Source: Aquimarina sp. AU58 (GTDB taxonomy: Bacteria > Bacteroidota > Bacteroidia > Flavobacteriales > Flavobacteriaceae). From it: DNA of 64,000 bases. Within the stretch, counting starts at the first letter, position 1, and every line of letters begins with the position of its first letter. The DNA is taken from assembly GCF_900312745.1 (NCBI RefSeq), contig NZ_OMPD01000014.1, forward strand, positions 2,666,001-2,730,000. The letters are read 5' to 3'. The notes beneath the pieces were generated by a model, which did no database searches, was not told the DNA's origin, and worked only from the letters and a program-made list of their open reading frames with translations. The translations under genes and the position numbers were made by a program. Of this stretch, positions 1 to 9,453 are shown piece by piece.

Positions 1-1055
1 AAAAACTAATAAACAATCCCGATACGGTTTACTCGGTTTTCTTTATAGCTGATTATCTGAAGCCAGAACTTAATAAAAGAGTGTTTAATCTAAAAAAAAT
101 TAATCAGTTTTTTAAGGGTTACGCAATTTTACTGGATGGTTTTGCTAGTGCAGATGCTTATGTAAAATATCGTTTCCGAAGTAATGCAAAAGGAATAAGA
201 AGGAGAATAAAACGACTCGAATCATGTTTTCAGATTTCATATAAAACATATTATGGCGCAATAGAAGAGGAGGAATACGATCTATTGATGGATTGTTTAG
301 AAAAAATGTTGATCAGAAGATTTAAACAGCGTAATGATGTGAGTCAAAGTCTTATTCGATGGGATCACTATAAAAGCATATATTTTTCTTTGATCAATCA
401 AAAAAAAGCATCATTGTTTGTTGTTTATGATAATGATAATCCAATAGTTATATCACTTAATAATCATTTTCACGGACAATTATTTAGTGCAATATCATCA
501 TATGATATTGATTACCGAAAATTTAGTTTAGGGAGTGTAGAGATTTATAAGAAATTAGATTGGTGTATCGCAAATAATCATAAGTCTTATGAGATGGGGA
601 TGGGAGATCTTACTTACAAACGAGAATGGTGCAATCATATCTATAATTTTGAACACCAAATAATCTATCCCAAAAAATCTATTTCTGCTGCTCTTACTGC
701 CGCTATCGAATATTTGAAAGTAAGTTTTAAAGAGTTTGTTTTTAAAATGGCTTATGTTCGATATAAAAAATATAAAGCAAAACGAAAAAAGAGCACTGTT
801 GTCTTACAGGAGCCAAAATATCAGGCATTACCTATAATAGAGGCACAGTATGAAAAACAATACCCTATAATAGATTATAATAGTACCGAGTATAATTTTT
901 TAAGAAAAATTGTGTTTGACTTTTTGTATACTAGTATTGAAAAAGTATCAGATGTTAGCGTATTAAAAGTTTTGGAAGAAGAAAATACTTATTTGATTAT
1001 TGGGAAATCTAAGATGCAAAAAATTGTTTTTGAAACCAGTTCGCATCTCTCCTAA
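1..1055 (+). CDS. GNAT-like acyltransferase (BcsL/CelD type), 5' end outside window
   Basis: The reading frame is open from the first bases of the window, so the gene starts upstream; the GTG at 81 is only the first internal start candidate. The visible part resembles GNAT-fold acetyltransferases of the CelD/BcsL kind that act in polysaccharide or lipid modification. The supporting stretch is the SLGSVEIYKKLDWCIANN region, followed by a YEMGMGDLTYKREW-like segment, which is where this family carries its acyl-CoA binding fold. The C-terminal third is basic and low in similarity to anything I recognise. It lies just before other cell-surface polysaccharide genes, which fits a role in decorating a sugar, but the substrate cannot be read from the sequence. 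Confidence 0.6.
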   Translation, partial: KLINNPDTVYSVFFIADYLKPELNKRVFNLKKINQFFKGYAILLDGFASADAYVKYRFRSNAKGIRRRIKRLESCFQISYKTYYGAIEEEEYDLLMDCLEKMLIRRFKQRNDVSQSLIRWDHYKSIYFSLINQKKASLFVVYDNDNPIVISLNNHFHGQLFSAISSYDIDYRKFSLGSVEIYKKLDWCIANNHKSYEMGMGDLTYKREWCNHIYNFEHQIIYPKKSISAALTAAIEYLKVSFKEFVFKMAYVRYKKYKAKRKKSTVVLQEPKYQALPIIEAQYEKQYPIIDYNSTEYNFLRKIVFDFLYTSIEKVSDVSVLKVLEEENTYLIIGKSKMQKIVFETSSHLS

Positions 1056-1108
1056 ATGATGTCGTTTTTTTACAATCCAGGCATTGTATGTTGATATATA
1101 TTTGTGAT

Positions 1109-1387
1109 ATGAAAAAAACAATTATAGCACGATTAAGTGTACAGAAAGAAAGTGCCGAACAATTTTTGATACATGCAAAAAAGATGGTTCGGGAAAGTAA
1201 TTTAGAAGAAGCTTGTATAACCTATCGTTTATATCAAGAAATAGATGCTGATACAGAATTTATTTTTTATGAAGAATATACAAATATGAATGCAGTGGAT
1301 GCTCATAATTCTTCGAATCATTTTAAAGAGTTTATTTCGCTGGTATCCCCAATACTTACATCAGAACCAATAATAGAAGTCTTTTAA
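1109..1387 (+). CDS. Antibiotic biosynthesis monooxygenase (ABM)-domain protein, YgiN-like
   Basis: A small single-domain protein of about 92 residues with the dimeric ferredoxin-like ABM pattern: MKKTIIARLSVQKESAEQFL at the start, ACITYRLYQEIDADTEFIFYE in the middle and an AVDAHNSSNHFKEF segment with the usual conserved histidine. Family members are cofactor-free quinol monooxygenases or heme-handling enzymes; which one is not decidable here. I place the start at 1109; an in-frame ATG at 1088 would add seven hydrophobic residues that are not typical of the family. The stop codon directly abuts the TTG start of the AraC gene, so the two are translationally coupled. Confidence 0.7.
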   Translation: MKKTIIARLSVQKESAEQFLIHAKKMVRESNLEEACITYRLYQEIDADTEFIFYEEYTNMNAVDAHNSSNHFKEFISLVSPILTSEPIIEVF

Positions 1388-2209
1388 TTGTTAATCAATA
1401 AAACGTCATATAAACCTAATAAAAGTTTGGCAACGTATGTTGACCGAATTTATGTGCTAAAACATTCGGGAGCATTTAAATTGCCTGCGATTTTGCCTGG
1501 CACTGGTTTAGAATTGTTGTTTCATACTCATGAACCATTGCTAATAAATAATCATAAATGTGATAATGGCCATATTATTTGTCCAAGAAATTCAATATTA
1601 CATATAGATGAGTTTAGTGATGTTTCTTTTATATCGGTTCGATTTAAAAGTGGGGCTTTTCGTCACTTTTCTTCAATTCCATTTATAGAGCTAAACAATC
1701 AGTTTGCTTCTGTCGAAGATATTTGGGGGGTTAAGGGTAAAGATTTTTTAGAGAAACTAAATGAGCACCATACTATTAATGACAAAATAAAATGTATAGA
1801 GTCCTTTTTGCTTAAATGTTTGTATGATTATCATAATAAACAAAATGACAAATGGGATACTATTATGCATTCTTTGTATAAGCAGTATAATTCAATTTCT
1901 TTAAAAGAATTAGCTACTTATACTAATTTGAGTTATCGCCAGTTTGAAAGAAATTTTAAATCTCAATTTGGGATTACACCAAAGAAAATTCAACGAATTA
2001 TACGGTTTGAAGCTACGGTAAAAAAAATACTATTAAACAGAAATCCTGGGTATTTGTCTACTGCATTAGATCATGGCTATTACGATCAAAGCCATTTTAT
2101 CAACGAATTTCAGTTTTTTACCGAAGAAAAGCCTTCTAACTATTTTGTAACAAAAAATTATGATCATCATTTTTATGATAAATCAATAAAAGCACCAGAA
2201 AGATATTAG
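1388..2209 (+). CDS. AraC family transcriptional regulator
   Basis: The C-terminal third (about residues 165-265) is a double helix-turn-helix of the AraC type: SLKELATYTNLSYRQFERNF is the first HTH and the segment ending in GYYDQSHFINEFQFFTEEKP is the signature second half. The N-terminal 150 residues match the divergent sensor domain found in Bacteroidota AraC proteins (DUF6597-like), with no recognisable ligand pocket. The start is a TTG immediately after the stop of the ABM gene, with no spacer; no in-frame ATG precedes the conserved region. It ends in a 4-base convergent overlap with the SGNH gene. It probably regulates the coupled ABM gene, which is an inference from position. Confidence 0.8.
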   Translation: MLINKTSYKPNKSLATYVDRIYVLKHSGAFKLPAILPGTGLELLFHTHEPLLINNHKCDNGHIICPRNSILHIDEFSDVSFISVRFKSGAFRHFSSIPFIELNNQFASVEDIWGVKGKDFLEKLNEHHTINDKIKCIESFLLKCLYDYHNKQNDKWDTIMHSLYKQYNSISLKELATYTNLSYRQFERNFKSQFGITPKKIQRIIRFEATVKKILLNRNPGYLSTALDHGYYDQSHFINEFQFFTEEKPSNYFVTKNYDHHFYDKSIKAPERY

Positions 2210-3177
2210 TTTTTTACAAGGTTGATATCTCCTAAATATTGGGTAATATTCTTTGCTATGATATCTCTACCATGATTGTTCCAGTGTCTGTCATAGATTA
2301 AAGTAGTAGAACGATCAGAAGTTTCAAAAGAAGCAGAGAAATCGATGTAATTAAATTTATTTTTTTCTAAATACGATAAAAATAGAGGACTTGTTATTCT
2401 GGAGTCTAAAAGAAGCGTAAATCGTTTTTTATCATATCCATATTTAGAAATCAAACTTTTGAAGTTGGCCAGGTATTTCTCTTCATTTTCTTTTTTAATT
2501 CTCAAAATTTCGGCATCATCTATCGAAACTGTCTTTTTTTTAGGTTTAAGCATATTAAGGAATCGATACATTAGTTCCTGAGGAGGATCTAAAATCCCAA
2601 TGCTTTTACAGTATACTATTAGTTTACTTTTTTTAAGCATTTTGTTCATGGGAGACTCTAAAGCTAATCGACTATTAACAACCCGATATTCTGCACGAGT
2701 TAAATCGTTAGAGAATTTTATACCCAAAATGACGTGGTCAATAAGATCGAATTGAGATGCATACGAATGTATAAGGTGTAGTTGGTCTGCAAAATCATAA
2801 CCGGCATAGCCATATTCATATACTTCAATTTCAGGAATAGCATTTTCAATCTTTTTACCAATAGAGTTGTAGTAATTTTGATGAAACCCTTCTATAAATG
2901 AATCCCCAACCAATGCTACTTCGATTTTATCTTTTGTTGGGATAAATTCTCTATAAGAATTATATCCTGTCGTATTAATATGATATTCTGAAAAATTTTG
3001 CCTTCTGTTTCCGGTAACCGAAAAACCATTTTGGTTTGGTTTCCATTTTTCTACTTTGTATTCGTCGAGAAATCGGGTAGGAGTGTCTTTTCCTAAATGA
3101 AAAACACGCACTAAGCCTTCTAATACGATGAGTATTAAAAAAACATATAAGATACTTTTGATTATAAGTTTTTTCAT
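2206..3177 (-). CDS. SGNH/GDSL-family hydrolase-like protein, membrane anchored
   Basis: A 323-residue protein with one N-terminal membrane helix (about residues 4-22) and an SGNH hydrolase core. The nucleophile block is VALVGDSFIEGFH (Ser93) and the C-terminal catalytic block is DRHWNNHGRDI (Asp296, His298 or His302). It is 54 bases downstream of an MBOAT acyltransferase on the same strand. Such pairs (AlgI with AlgJ/AlgX-type partners) acetylate exported polysaccharide: the MBOAT protein moves the acyl group across the membrane and the SGNH protein transfers or removes it. The pairing and the nearby capsule genes support O-acylation of a surface glycan; the substrate is unknown. Confidence 0.75.
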   Translation of the reverse strand: MKKLIIKSILYVFLILIVLEGLVRVFHLGKDTPTRFLDEYKVEKWKPNQNGFSVTGNRRQNFSEYHINTTGYNSYREFIPTKDKIEVALVGDSFIEGFHQNYYNSIGKKIENAIPEIEVYEYGYAGYDFADQLHLIHSYASQFDLIDHVILGIKFSNDLTRAEYRVVNSRLALESPMNKMLKKSKLIVYCKSIGILDPPQELMYRFLNMLKPKKKTVSIDDAEILRIKKENEEKYLANFKSLISKYGYDKKRFTLLLDSRITSPLFLSYLEKNKFNYIDFSASFETSDRSTTLIYDRHWNNHGRDIIAKNITQYLGDINLVKN

Positions 3178-3231
3178 GTGACTTTAAAATTATGTCATAA
3201 TGCTTTTTTTATTGTCATTATCTATTTTTAA

Positions 3232-4683
3232 TTAGAATTGGAAATAGATAAATGATCTGTCTATGTTGTCATCAAAGAACAGTAACATTCCTAAAATTAC
3301 TAAAGTATATGCAACAAATCTCACGATTCTAGACTTAAATTTAAAAGGAGCACGCTCGTCTCTTCTAATTCTAAATTCATATAAAATAAAAAGACCTAAC
3401 AAGATAAAATAATCTATCATACGATATCCTAAAGGATGTTGATAGGTTTCATAAGAAAAATTGACATATATCTGTTCTAAAAAACCAAAAGCATCTGTGA
3501 TGGACTCAGATCTAAAGAATACTCTAGAAAATGTGACTAATAAAAAAGTGAGTAAAATTTGTGAGATTTCTGTTAAAGAGGGGAACCAACGATTTTCTGC
3601 TACTACAGTATTCATATAAATACGATTTCGCCCCATTAAAAAAACAGGAATGTATAAAGCAGCATGAATTGCTCCCCATACAATAAAAGTCCAGTTTGCA
3701 CCATGCCAAAAACCACTCACCAAGAAAATAATAATAATATTTCTAACCGATTTAAGTTTACTTACTCTGCTTCCGCCAAGAGGGATGTATACGTAATGTC
3801 TAAACCAGGTGGATAAAGAAACGTGCCATCGCTGCCAATATTCGGCAACATTTCTAGAAAATGTTGGAAACTTAAAGTTAGACATTAGTTCTATTCCAAA
3901 TAGTTTGGCTGTTCCTATAGCAATATCAGAATACCCGCTAAAATCTCCATAGACCTGAAAACTAAAAAGCGATACGCCAAGAATTAAAGTAGAAGCAGAA
4001 TAATCATTATAATTAAGAAAGATATCATCAACAATAGGTGCAATAGAATCTGCAATAACTACTTTTTTAAATAACCCCCAAAGTATAAGCCTTAGACCTT
4101 CTGTGCATTGTACGTAATTAAAAATTCTTTTGGTGGTGATTTGTGATAAGAGATTAGAAGCTCTCTCTATAGGGCCAGCAACCAATTGAGGGAAAAAACT
4201 AACAAAAGTAGCAAATGCAATAAAATTCTTGGTAGGCGTTAATCTTTTGTAATAAATATCTAATGAATACGACATGGTCTGAAACGTATAAAAAGATATC
4301 CCTACAGGTAAAATAATCTGTAATGTCCATGTGCTTTTAAGTTCGTATCCGAACACAGAAAGAAAATCTACCCAGGACCCTATAAAGAAATTGTAGTATT
4401 TAAAGAAGCCTAAAAGACCGATGTTAAAAATTACACTTACCCATAACCAGGCTTTTCTTTTTGAAGCAGAATCATTGGCATGAATAGTTTGACCAATAAA
4501 AAAATCAACAACTGTACTTGCGAGTATAAGAAATAGAAATCTCCAATCCCATAATCCATAAAAGATATAACTGGCGATAAGTATAAATAAATTCTGAATT
4601 TGAATTTTTTTATAGAAAATAAACCAGTAAAGAACAAAAACGACTGGCAGGAATATAAAAAAATCTAAAGAATTGAATAACAT
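3232..4683 (-). CDS. MBOAT family membrane-bound O-acyltransferase (AlgI/DltB-like)
   Basis: A polytopic protein of 483 residues with about ten hydrophobic helices. MBOAT hallmarks are visible: the TMSYSLDIYYKR block, the EYWQRWHVSLSTWFRHYVYI block and the catalytic-histidine block SGFWHGANWTFIVWG (His near residue 327). Length and order match AlgI-type transferases, which accept an acyl group in the cytoplasm and deliver it to an extracytoplasmic acceptor. It is the first gene of a two-gene minus-strand unit with the SGNH protein downstream. The upstream side opens into a long non-coding region shared with the plus-strand sugar-nucleotide genes. Confidence 0.9.
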   Translation of the reverse strand: MLFNSLDFFIFLPVVFVLYWFIFYKKIQIQNLFILIASYIFYGLWDWRFLFLILASTVVDFFIGQTIHANDSASKRKAWLWVSVIFNIGLLGFFKYYNFFIGSWVDFLSVFGYELKSTWTLQIILPVGISFYTFQTMSYSLDIYYKRLTPTKNFIAFATFVSFFPQLVAGPIERASNLLSQITTKRIFNYVQCTEGLRLILWGLFKKVVIADSIAPIVDDIFLNYNDYSASTLILGVSLFSFQVYGDFSGYSDIAIGTAKLFGIELMSNFKFPTFSRNVAEYWQRWHVSLSTWFRHYVYIPLGGSRVSKLKSVRNIIIIFLVSGFWHGANWTFIVWGAIHAALYIPVFLMGRNRIYMNTVVAENRWFPSLTEISQILLTFLLVTFSRVFFRSESITDAFGFLEQIYVNFSYETYQHPLGYRMIDYFILLGLFILYEFRIRRDERAPFKFKSRIVRFVAYTLVILGMLLFFDDNIDRSFIYFQF

Positions 4684-5362
4684 CTATACCGTATATAATT
4701 ATAAAATTCGGAGAAGGGTTACGCAAAGAAATATAGCGAAAATATCTCATTGCTATTGAAGGGCATAAATTTTGTGTATTTAATTTTATAAATCAAATAT
4801 TTAGGAGGTTATTTTTTATTTGATACTAAATACTAGGTTTTGCTATAAAAAAATGATGATAAGTGGGGGAAATGCCCCTGTTCAGAAATAGGTGTTATCC
4901 CCATGAAATTAATTTATTATTAAGCTATACTTGTACCACCCAAAATAGTTTACAAAAAAGTAATACAAAAAATGAATTTTGGTGATGCATTATGTTTAAT
5001 TTTGCTGTAAATTATGATTTTAGGTATGAATTCGTTTTTTATTACAAGTAGTTTTATGGAGTATCTATAATACTTTTCTTACGGGATTTCCGTATTGTAA
5101 GACAATATTTAGGCAAACGTGAGTCATTGAACGTTTTTTTTAAGTATTCTGTCTAAAAAATTAAATTTTGAATTGTTAATTGATTTAACTAGACTATTTT
5201 AGCTTTGGAAAACAAATTTAGAGTAAGTTCAAAAAAGGAAGTTCTACCCCCCTTCTTCCAGCGTTTTTTAGATTGTCATCAAAAAGATTTGACTAATTGT
5301 TATGCATGTCGCATAATTGTTATGTCAATAGGAATTTATTGTTCATTATTAATGGGAAAATT
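4684..5362. other. 680-base non-coding region between divergent polysaccharide genes
   Basis: No convincing gene is present. I see a GC-rich hairpin at about 4864-4877 (GGGG, five-base loop, CCCC), a near-consensus -7 box TATACTTG at 4926-4933, a hairpin TACGG/CCGTA at 5080-5094, and a perfect -7 box TAGCTTTG at 5210-5217 that lacks a well-placed TTG upstream. The region must hold promoters for both the minus-strand MBOAT unit and the plus-strand aminotransferase unit. If the 4926 box is used, the aminotransferase message would have a leader of about 430 bases. Confidence 0.4.
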
Positions 5363-6496
5363 ATGAATATAATTGATTCAAAAAAAATATGGCTTTCTTC
5401 ACCGCATATGGGTGGATCAGAGCAAAAATTCGTAAAAGAAGCATTCGACACAAACTGGGTAGCACCTTTGGGTCCAAACGTTAATGGATTTGAGAGTGAT
5501 ATTGAAAGTTATCTTGGAGAAGATGTTTATGCTGCAGCATTAAGTTCTGGTACAGCTGCATTACACCTTGGGTTAAAACTACTTGGTGTTACGGTAGGTG
5601 ATGAAGTATTATGCCAAAGTATGACATTTGCTGCTTCGGCCAATCCAATAGTATATCTTGGTGCTAAACCTGTATTTATAGATAGCGAAAGAAGTACCTG
5701 GAATCTATGTCCAGATCAACTAGAAATAGCAATAAAAGACAGAATTGCAAAAGGCAAAAAGCCTAAAGCAATTATTGCTGTGCATTTATATGGAATGCCA
5801 TATAATGTAGAGGCTATTCATAACATTGCTTCAGAATACAAAATCCCTATATTAGAAGATAGTGCAGAAGCCTTAGGAAGTTCTTATCAAGGAATTAACT
5901 GTGGAACTTTTGGAGATATTGCTATCCTTTCTTTTAATGGGAATAAGATTATTACCACCTCTGGAGGTGGATCACTTGTTTCCAAAAAACAAGAACATAA
6001 AGATAAAGCCATTTTCTTGGCAACTCAAGCCAGAGACAATGCACCTCATTATGAACATTCTGAAATAGGATATAATTACAGAATGAGCAATATTACTGCA
6101 GGCATAGGAAGAGGGCAGATGGAAGTTTTAGATGCCCATGTTGATAATAGACGTAGTAATTTTGAATTTTACAAAAAGAATCTAGAAGATTCCTCTGAAA
6201 TAAAGTTTTTAGAAGAACCTTCTGGATATCATTCTAATAGATGGTTAACCTGTATAGAAACAAGCTCTTATAAGTTAAGAGAAGGAATACGGTTATCACT
6301 GGCAGAAGAAAACATAGAATCAAGACCGTTATGGAAGCCCATGCATCAACAAGCTGTATTTGCAGATTGTGATGCTTACCTCAATGGAATTTCTGATGAC
6401 CTATTTGATCGAGGCCTTTGCTTACCCAGCGGGTCTAATCTTGAAGAAGATGATTTATATAGAATTGTATCAGTAATTAAAAATGTATTGAGATGA
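5363..6496 (+). CDS. DegT/DnrJ/EryC1/StrS family PLP-dependent sugar aminotransferase
   Basis: A 377-residue aminotransferase that installs an amino group on a keto-sugar nucleotide. Visible motifs are the SSGTAALHLGL cofactor-binding block, the EDSAEALGS aspartate block and the Schiff-base lysine in ILSFNGNKIITTSGGG (Lys195). I choose ATG 5363 because the sequence from there (MNIIDSKKIWLSSPHMGG) matches the family start; the in-frame ATG at 5297 adds 22 unrelated residues. It overlaps the downstream dehydratase gene by four bases (ATGA), so the two are co-translated. Together they look like the PglF/PglE steps making a UDP-4-amino-4,6-dideoxysugar, although GDP-perosamine-type products are also possible. 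Confidence 0.88.
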   Translation: MNIIDSKKIWLSSPHMGGSEQKFVKEAFDTNWVAPLGPNVNGFESDIESYLGEDVYAAALSSGTAALHLGLKLLGVTVGDEVLCQSMTFAASANPIVYLGAKPVFIDSERSTWNLCPDQLEIAIKDRIAKGKKPKAIIAVHLYGMPYNVEAIHNIASEYKIPILEDSAEALGSSYQGINCGTFGDIAILSFNGNKIITTSGGGSLVSKKQEHKDKAIFLATQARDNAPHYEHSEIGYNYRMSNITAGIGRGQMEVLDAHVDNRRSNFEFYKKNLEDSSEIKFLEEPSGYHSNRWLTCIETSSYKLREGIRLSLAEENIESRPLWKPMHQQAVFADCDAYLNGISDDLFDRGLCLPSGSNLEEDDLYRIVSVIKNVLR

Positions 6497-8421
6497 TAAA
6501 GAGCTACCTTATAAATAATTCGCATAAACACGCATCTAAATGGCTAGTTTTATCTATTGATGTGTTAATTACGATCTTTAATTTCTTTTTGGCGTACGTA
6601 ATTAGATTTGGAATCACGTTAAATTTTGATACCACTAATTTAATATACCAATTACCAATCATAGCGGGTTTATCTACCTTAAGCTTTTTAATGATAGGAT
6701 CCTATAAAGGAGTGGTTAGACATACAGGAATGAGAGATGCTTATAACCTGTTTGTTGCTGTAACTATCTTAATTAGTTTAATGGGATTTTTTATGGCATC
6801 CAGTAGATTAGCACTATTGCCAGAATTGTTAAATATTCCTGTGTCTATAATTTGCGTGCACTATTTATTAAATATTATAACACTTACTACAAGTCGTTTG
6901 ATATTTAAATATTGCTACTACTATGTGAAGTCAAAAATAGGAGAAACTTCTAGAATATTGATTTATGGGGCAGGAGATTCTGGATTAATAACCCTTGCAG
7001 CGGTTACTAATGATTCTAACAGATCCTTATCTGTAGTTGGTTTTGTTGATGATAATTCTCAAAAAATTGGTAAGACAATTAATGGAATTAAAGTATATTC
7101 TTCGGGAATGATTAATCAAAGCTTTATTACAAAGAACAATATTAAGGAGATCGTTGTATCTATTCCGCATATAAGTAAAAAAAGACTCTCAGAAATTTCT
7201 GATAACTTGCTTAAGCTAAAAGTTACCGTTAAAATAATACCTGCAGTAAATGATTGGATTGATGGTAAATTAAAGGTTTCTCAAATTAAAGAAATTCAAA
7301 TAGAAGACTTATTAGAAAGAGCTCCTATTAGTATGGATAATCAGAATATCACACAAGAACTTAATGATAAAGTGATTTTGATAACAGGAGCAGCTGGATC
7401 AATAGGAAGTGAAATAGTAAGACAAGCTTCATATTATAGCTATAGACATCTTGTTTTGGTTGATCAGGCAGAATCTCCGTTATATGATTTACAACAAGAA
7501 CTTTTAAGTAAAGGAGTAACCAATTTTACGCCTATTGTTGCTGATATAAGAGATCATCAAAGAGTAGAAACTATATTTGAAAAATATAGACCTAATATGG
7601 TTTTTCATGCAGCAGCATATAAGCATGTGCCTCTAATGGAGAATAATCCTTGTGAGGCAATTAAAATTAATGTACTTGGAACCAGGAAACTTGCAGATTT
7701 GTCATCTGAGTTTGGTGTAGATAAGTTTGTTTTTGTATCTACAGATAAAGCAGTGAATCCTACCAATGTGATGGGAGCAACCAAGAGAGTTGCCGAAATG
7801 TATATAAAATGTATTAACGGAACCAGTAATACTAAGTTTATTACCACTAGATTCGGAAATGTACTGGGATCGAATGGATCTGTTATTCCATTATTTAAAA
7901 AACAAATCCAAAAAGGAGGACCATTAACAGTTACTCATAAAGATGTAACTCGCTTTTTTATGACCATACCAGAAGCTTCTCAATTGGTTATAGAAGCAGG
8001 AACAATGGGTAATGGAGGCGAAATATTTATCTTTGATATGGGAGAATCTGTAAAGATTTTTGACCTTGCCAAGAAAATGATACGATTATCTGGCCTTAGA
8101 TATCCAGAAGATATAGATATAAAAATAACAGGCCTTAGACCTGGAGAGAAATTGTATGAAGAACTCCTGGCTGATACAGAAAATACGTTGCCAACGTATC
8201 ACAAGAAAATAATGATAAGTAGATTTGATGATAATGATTGTGTATTGGTAAAAGATAAAATTGATGACCTTTGTATTATGAATTTACTAAGTCAGGATCA
8301 TCAAATTGTAGGAAAATTAAAAGAGATAGTTCCAGAATTTATCTCCAATAATTCTACTTTCGAAAGTATTGACAAAATTAATAAAAAAAGTATTCAAGGT
8401 AAGCGAGAAGTTCTTGCATAG
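6493..8421 (+). CDS. CapD/PglF/WbpM-type membrane-bound nucleotide-sugar 4,6-dehydratase
   Basis: A 642-residue protein with four N-terminal membrane helices (about residues 15-150), a first Rossmann-like domain (ILIYGAGDSG near residue 155) and a catalytic extended-SDR domain starting at VILITGAAGSIGSEI (near residue 294). The active site reads STDKAVNPTNVMGATKR: the usual catalytic Tyr is Met, as is normal for the long PglF/WbpM group, and the Lys is kept. The family removes water from UDP-GlcNAc to give the 4-keto-6-deoxy sugar at the inner membrane. The upstream aminotransferase would use that product. The ATG overlaps the aminotransferase stop. Confidence 0.9.
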   Translation: MIKSYLINNSHKHASKWLVLSIDVLITIFNFFLAYVIRFGITLNFDTTNLIYQLPIIAGLSTLSFLMIGSYKGVVRHTGMRDAYNLFVAVTILISLMGFFMASSRLALLPELLNIPVSIICVHYLLNIITLTTSRLIFKYCYYYVKSKIGETSRILIYGAGDSGLITLAAVTNDSNRSLSVVGFVDDNSQKIGKTINGIKVYSSGMINQSFITKNNIKEIVVSIPHISKKRLSEISDNLLKLKVTVKIIPAVNDWIDGKLKVSQIKEIQIEDLLERAPISMDNQNITQELNDKVILITGAAGSIGSEIVRQASYYSYRHLVLVDQAESPLYDLQQELLSKGVTNFTPIVADIRDHQRVETIFEKYRPNMVFHAAAYKHVPLMENNPCEAIKINVLGTRKLADLSSEFGVDKFVFVSTDKAVNPTNVMGATKRVAEMYIKCINGTSNTKFITTRFGNVLGSNGSVIPLFKKQIQKGGPLTVTHKDVTRFFMTIPEASQLVIEAGTMGNGGEIFIFDMGESVKIFDLAKKMIRLSGLRYPEDIDIKITGLRPGEKLYEELLADTENTLPTYHKKIMISRFDDNDCVLVKDKIDDLCIMNLLSQDHQIVGKLKEIVPEFISNNSTFESIDKINKKSIQGKREVLA

Positions 8422-8496
8422 AGCTTGATGTAACAAAATAGTAGGTATTATATAGTAAGGGAAAAAATACCTTCAAAACATTTTAGTAAGAAGAGA

Positions 8497-8526
8497 TAGG
8501 CTTGTTTAGGGGAATAAACTTGCCTA
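8497..8526. other. Symmetric hairpin between dehydratase and export genes
   Basis: TAGGC-tt-GTTTA, loop GGGGAA, TAAAC-tt-GCCTA: two five-base perfect arms separated by a symmetric tt/tt internal loop. A second weaker dyad, AGGTATT/AATACCT, lies just upstream at 8443-8472. There is no T-tract, so it is not a classical terminator. It sits 76 bases after the dehydratase stop and 65 bases before the export-gene promoter spacer, so it may end or process the first transcript. Confidence 0.4.
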
Positions 8527-8590
8527 AATGTTTTATGGTGTTCTTTTAGAACGCGTGAAAGGAAAATAGTATAGATAAAGCAAAATCTTA

Positions 8591-8619
8591 TTGCTAAACT
8601 AAATAAAGTTATATTTTTG
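8591..8619 (+). promoter_or_regulatory. Bacteroidota-type promoter for the export operon
   Basis: TTG at 8591-8593, an 18-base spacer, then TATTTTTG at 8612-8619, a full match to the TAnnTTTG -7 consensus of this phylum. Transcription would start about 30 bases before the ATG at 8658. The Wza/Wzc-like pair is therefore a separate transcription unit from the dehydratase. Confidence 0.65.
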
Positions 8620-8657
8620 TAACTCTATTAATAGGCTTACTTATAAAGTATTAAAAT

Positions 8658-9446
8658 ATGCGATGTAGATTTTTGTTATTATTTGTGGTATTAATATCAG
8701 TTTTTTCCTGTAAAGTACCTGAAAATGTGGTTTATTTTCAAAATTCTGCAAATTTGGAGAAGATTTCTTCTACAAATTCTTTCACCTCTGTTTTTAAAGT
8801 TGATGATATCGTTGGGATACTGGTTTCTGCAGCAGATATGGATGCAGCAAGACCATTTAATTTAATGCAAAGTTCTTCTGCATCACTAGGAGAAGGTGGA
8901 GGAGGAAATACAGCAATTTCTGCAGGATCAGGTGAACCTACGTACCTAATAAACGAAGAAGGAAATGTTGATTTTCCTGTTTTGGGAGAGCTAAAAATTG
9001 CTGGCCTAACTCGAATCGAGGTTAAGGAAATGATTAAAGAAAAACTAAAAATTTATATCAATGATCCTATAGTAAGTGTACGGCTTAAAAATTTTAAGAT
9101 TACCGTTATGGGAGAAGTATCAAGACCTGGTTCTTATACAATACCCAATGAAAGAATTACTATTATTGAAGCCCTTGGTTTAGCAGGAGATATGACTATT
9201 AAAGGAAGAAGAGAAAACCTAATGGTGATTAGAGAAAATGAAGGAGTAAATACATATCATCGTGTAGATCTTACTTCTAAATCAATTTTTGAATCCCCTG
9301 TATATTATCTGGCACAAAATGACGTTGTTTATGTTGAGCCAAATAACTCAAGAATAAAAGAATCCAAAACACGTAATAACACCCTAGGTGTCATTATTAG
9401 TATTGTTGGTGTAATTATATCTGTAGTAACTCTAGTTGTAAGATAA
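8658..9446 (+). CDS. Wza-like polysaccharide export outer-membrane lipoprotein
   Basis: A 262-residue protein with a lipoprotein signal peptide (lipobox SVFSC, Cys18), a polysaccharide export domain (EGNVDFPVLGELKIAGLTR) and an SLBB segment beginning FKITVMGEVSRPGSYTIP. A hydrophobic C-terminal helix (LGVIISIVGVIISVVTLVV) is seen in short Bacteroidota Wza homologues. It forms the outer-membrane part of a capsule or exopolysaccharide export channel. It lies 7 bases before the Wzc-like kinase, the standard partner, and has its own consensus promoter. Confidence 0.9.
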   Translation: MRCRFLLLFVVLISVFSCKVPENVVYFQNSANLEKISSTNSFTSVFKVDDIVGILVSAADMDAARPFNLMQSSSASLGEGGGGNTAISAGSGEPTYLINEEGNVDFPVLGELKIAGLTRIEVKEMIKEKLKIYINDPIVSVRLKNFKITVMGEVSRPGSYTIPNERITIIEALGLAGDMTIKGRRENLMVIRENEGVNTYHRVDLTSKSIFESPVYYLAQNDVVYVEPNNSRIKESKTRNNTLGVIISIVGVIISVVTLVVR

Positions 9447-9453
9447 TAAGTAT

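Noticed and set aside
1097..1104. TATATTTG as promoter of the ABM gene
   Set aside because: Transcription would start inside or after the chosen ATG at 1109, and no TTG lies at the right distance.
5210..5217. TAGCTTTG as promoter of the aminotransferase operon
   Set aside because: It is a perfect -7 match but the nearest TTG is 27 bases upstream, outside the usual spacing; kept only as a note.
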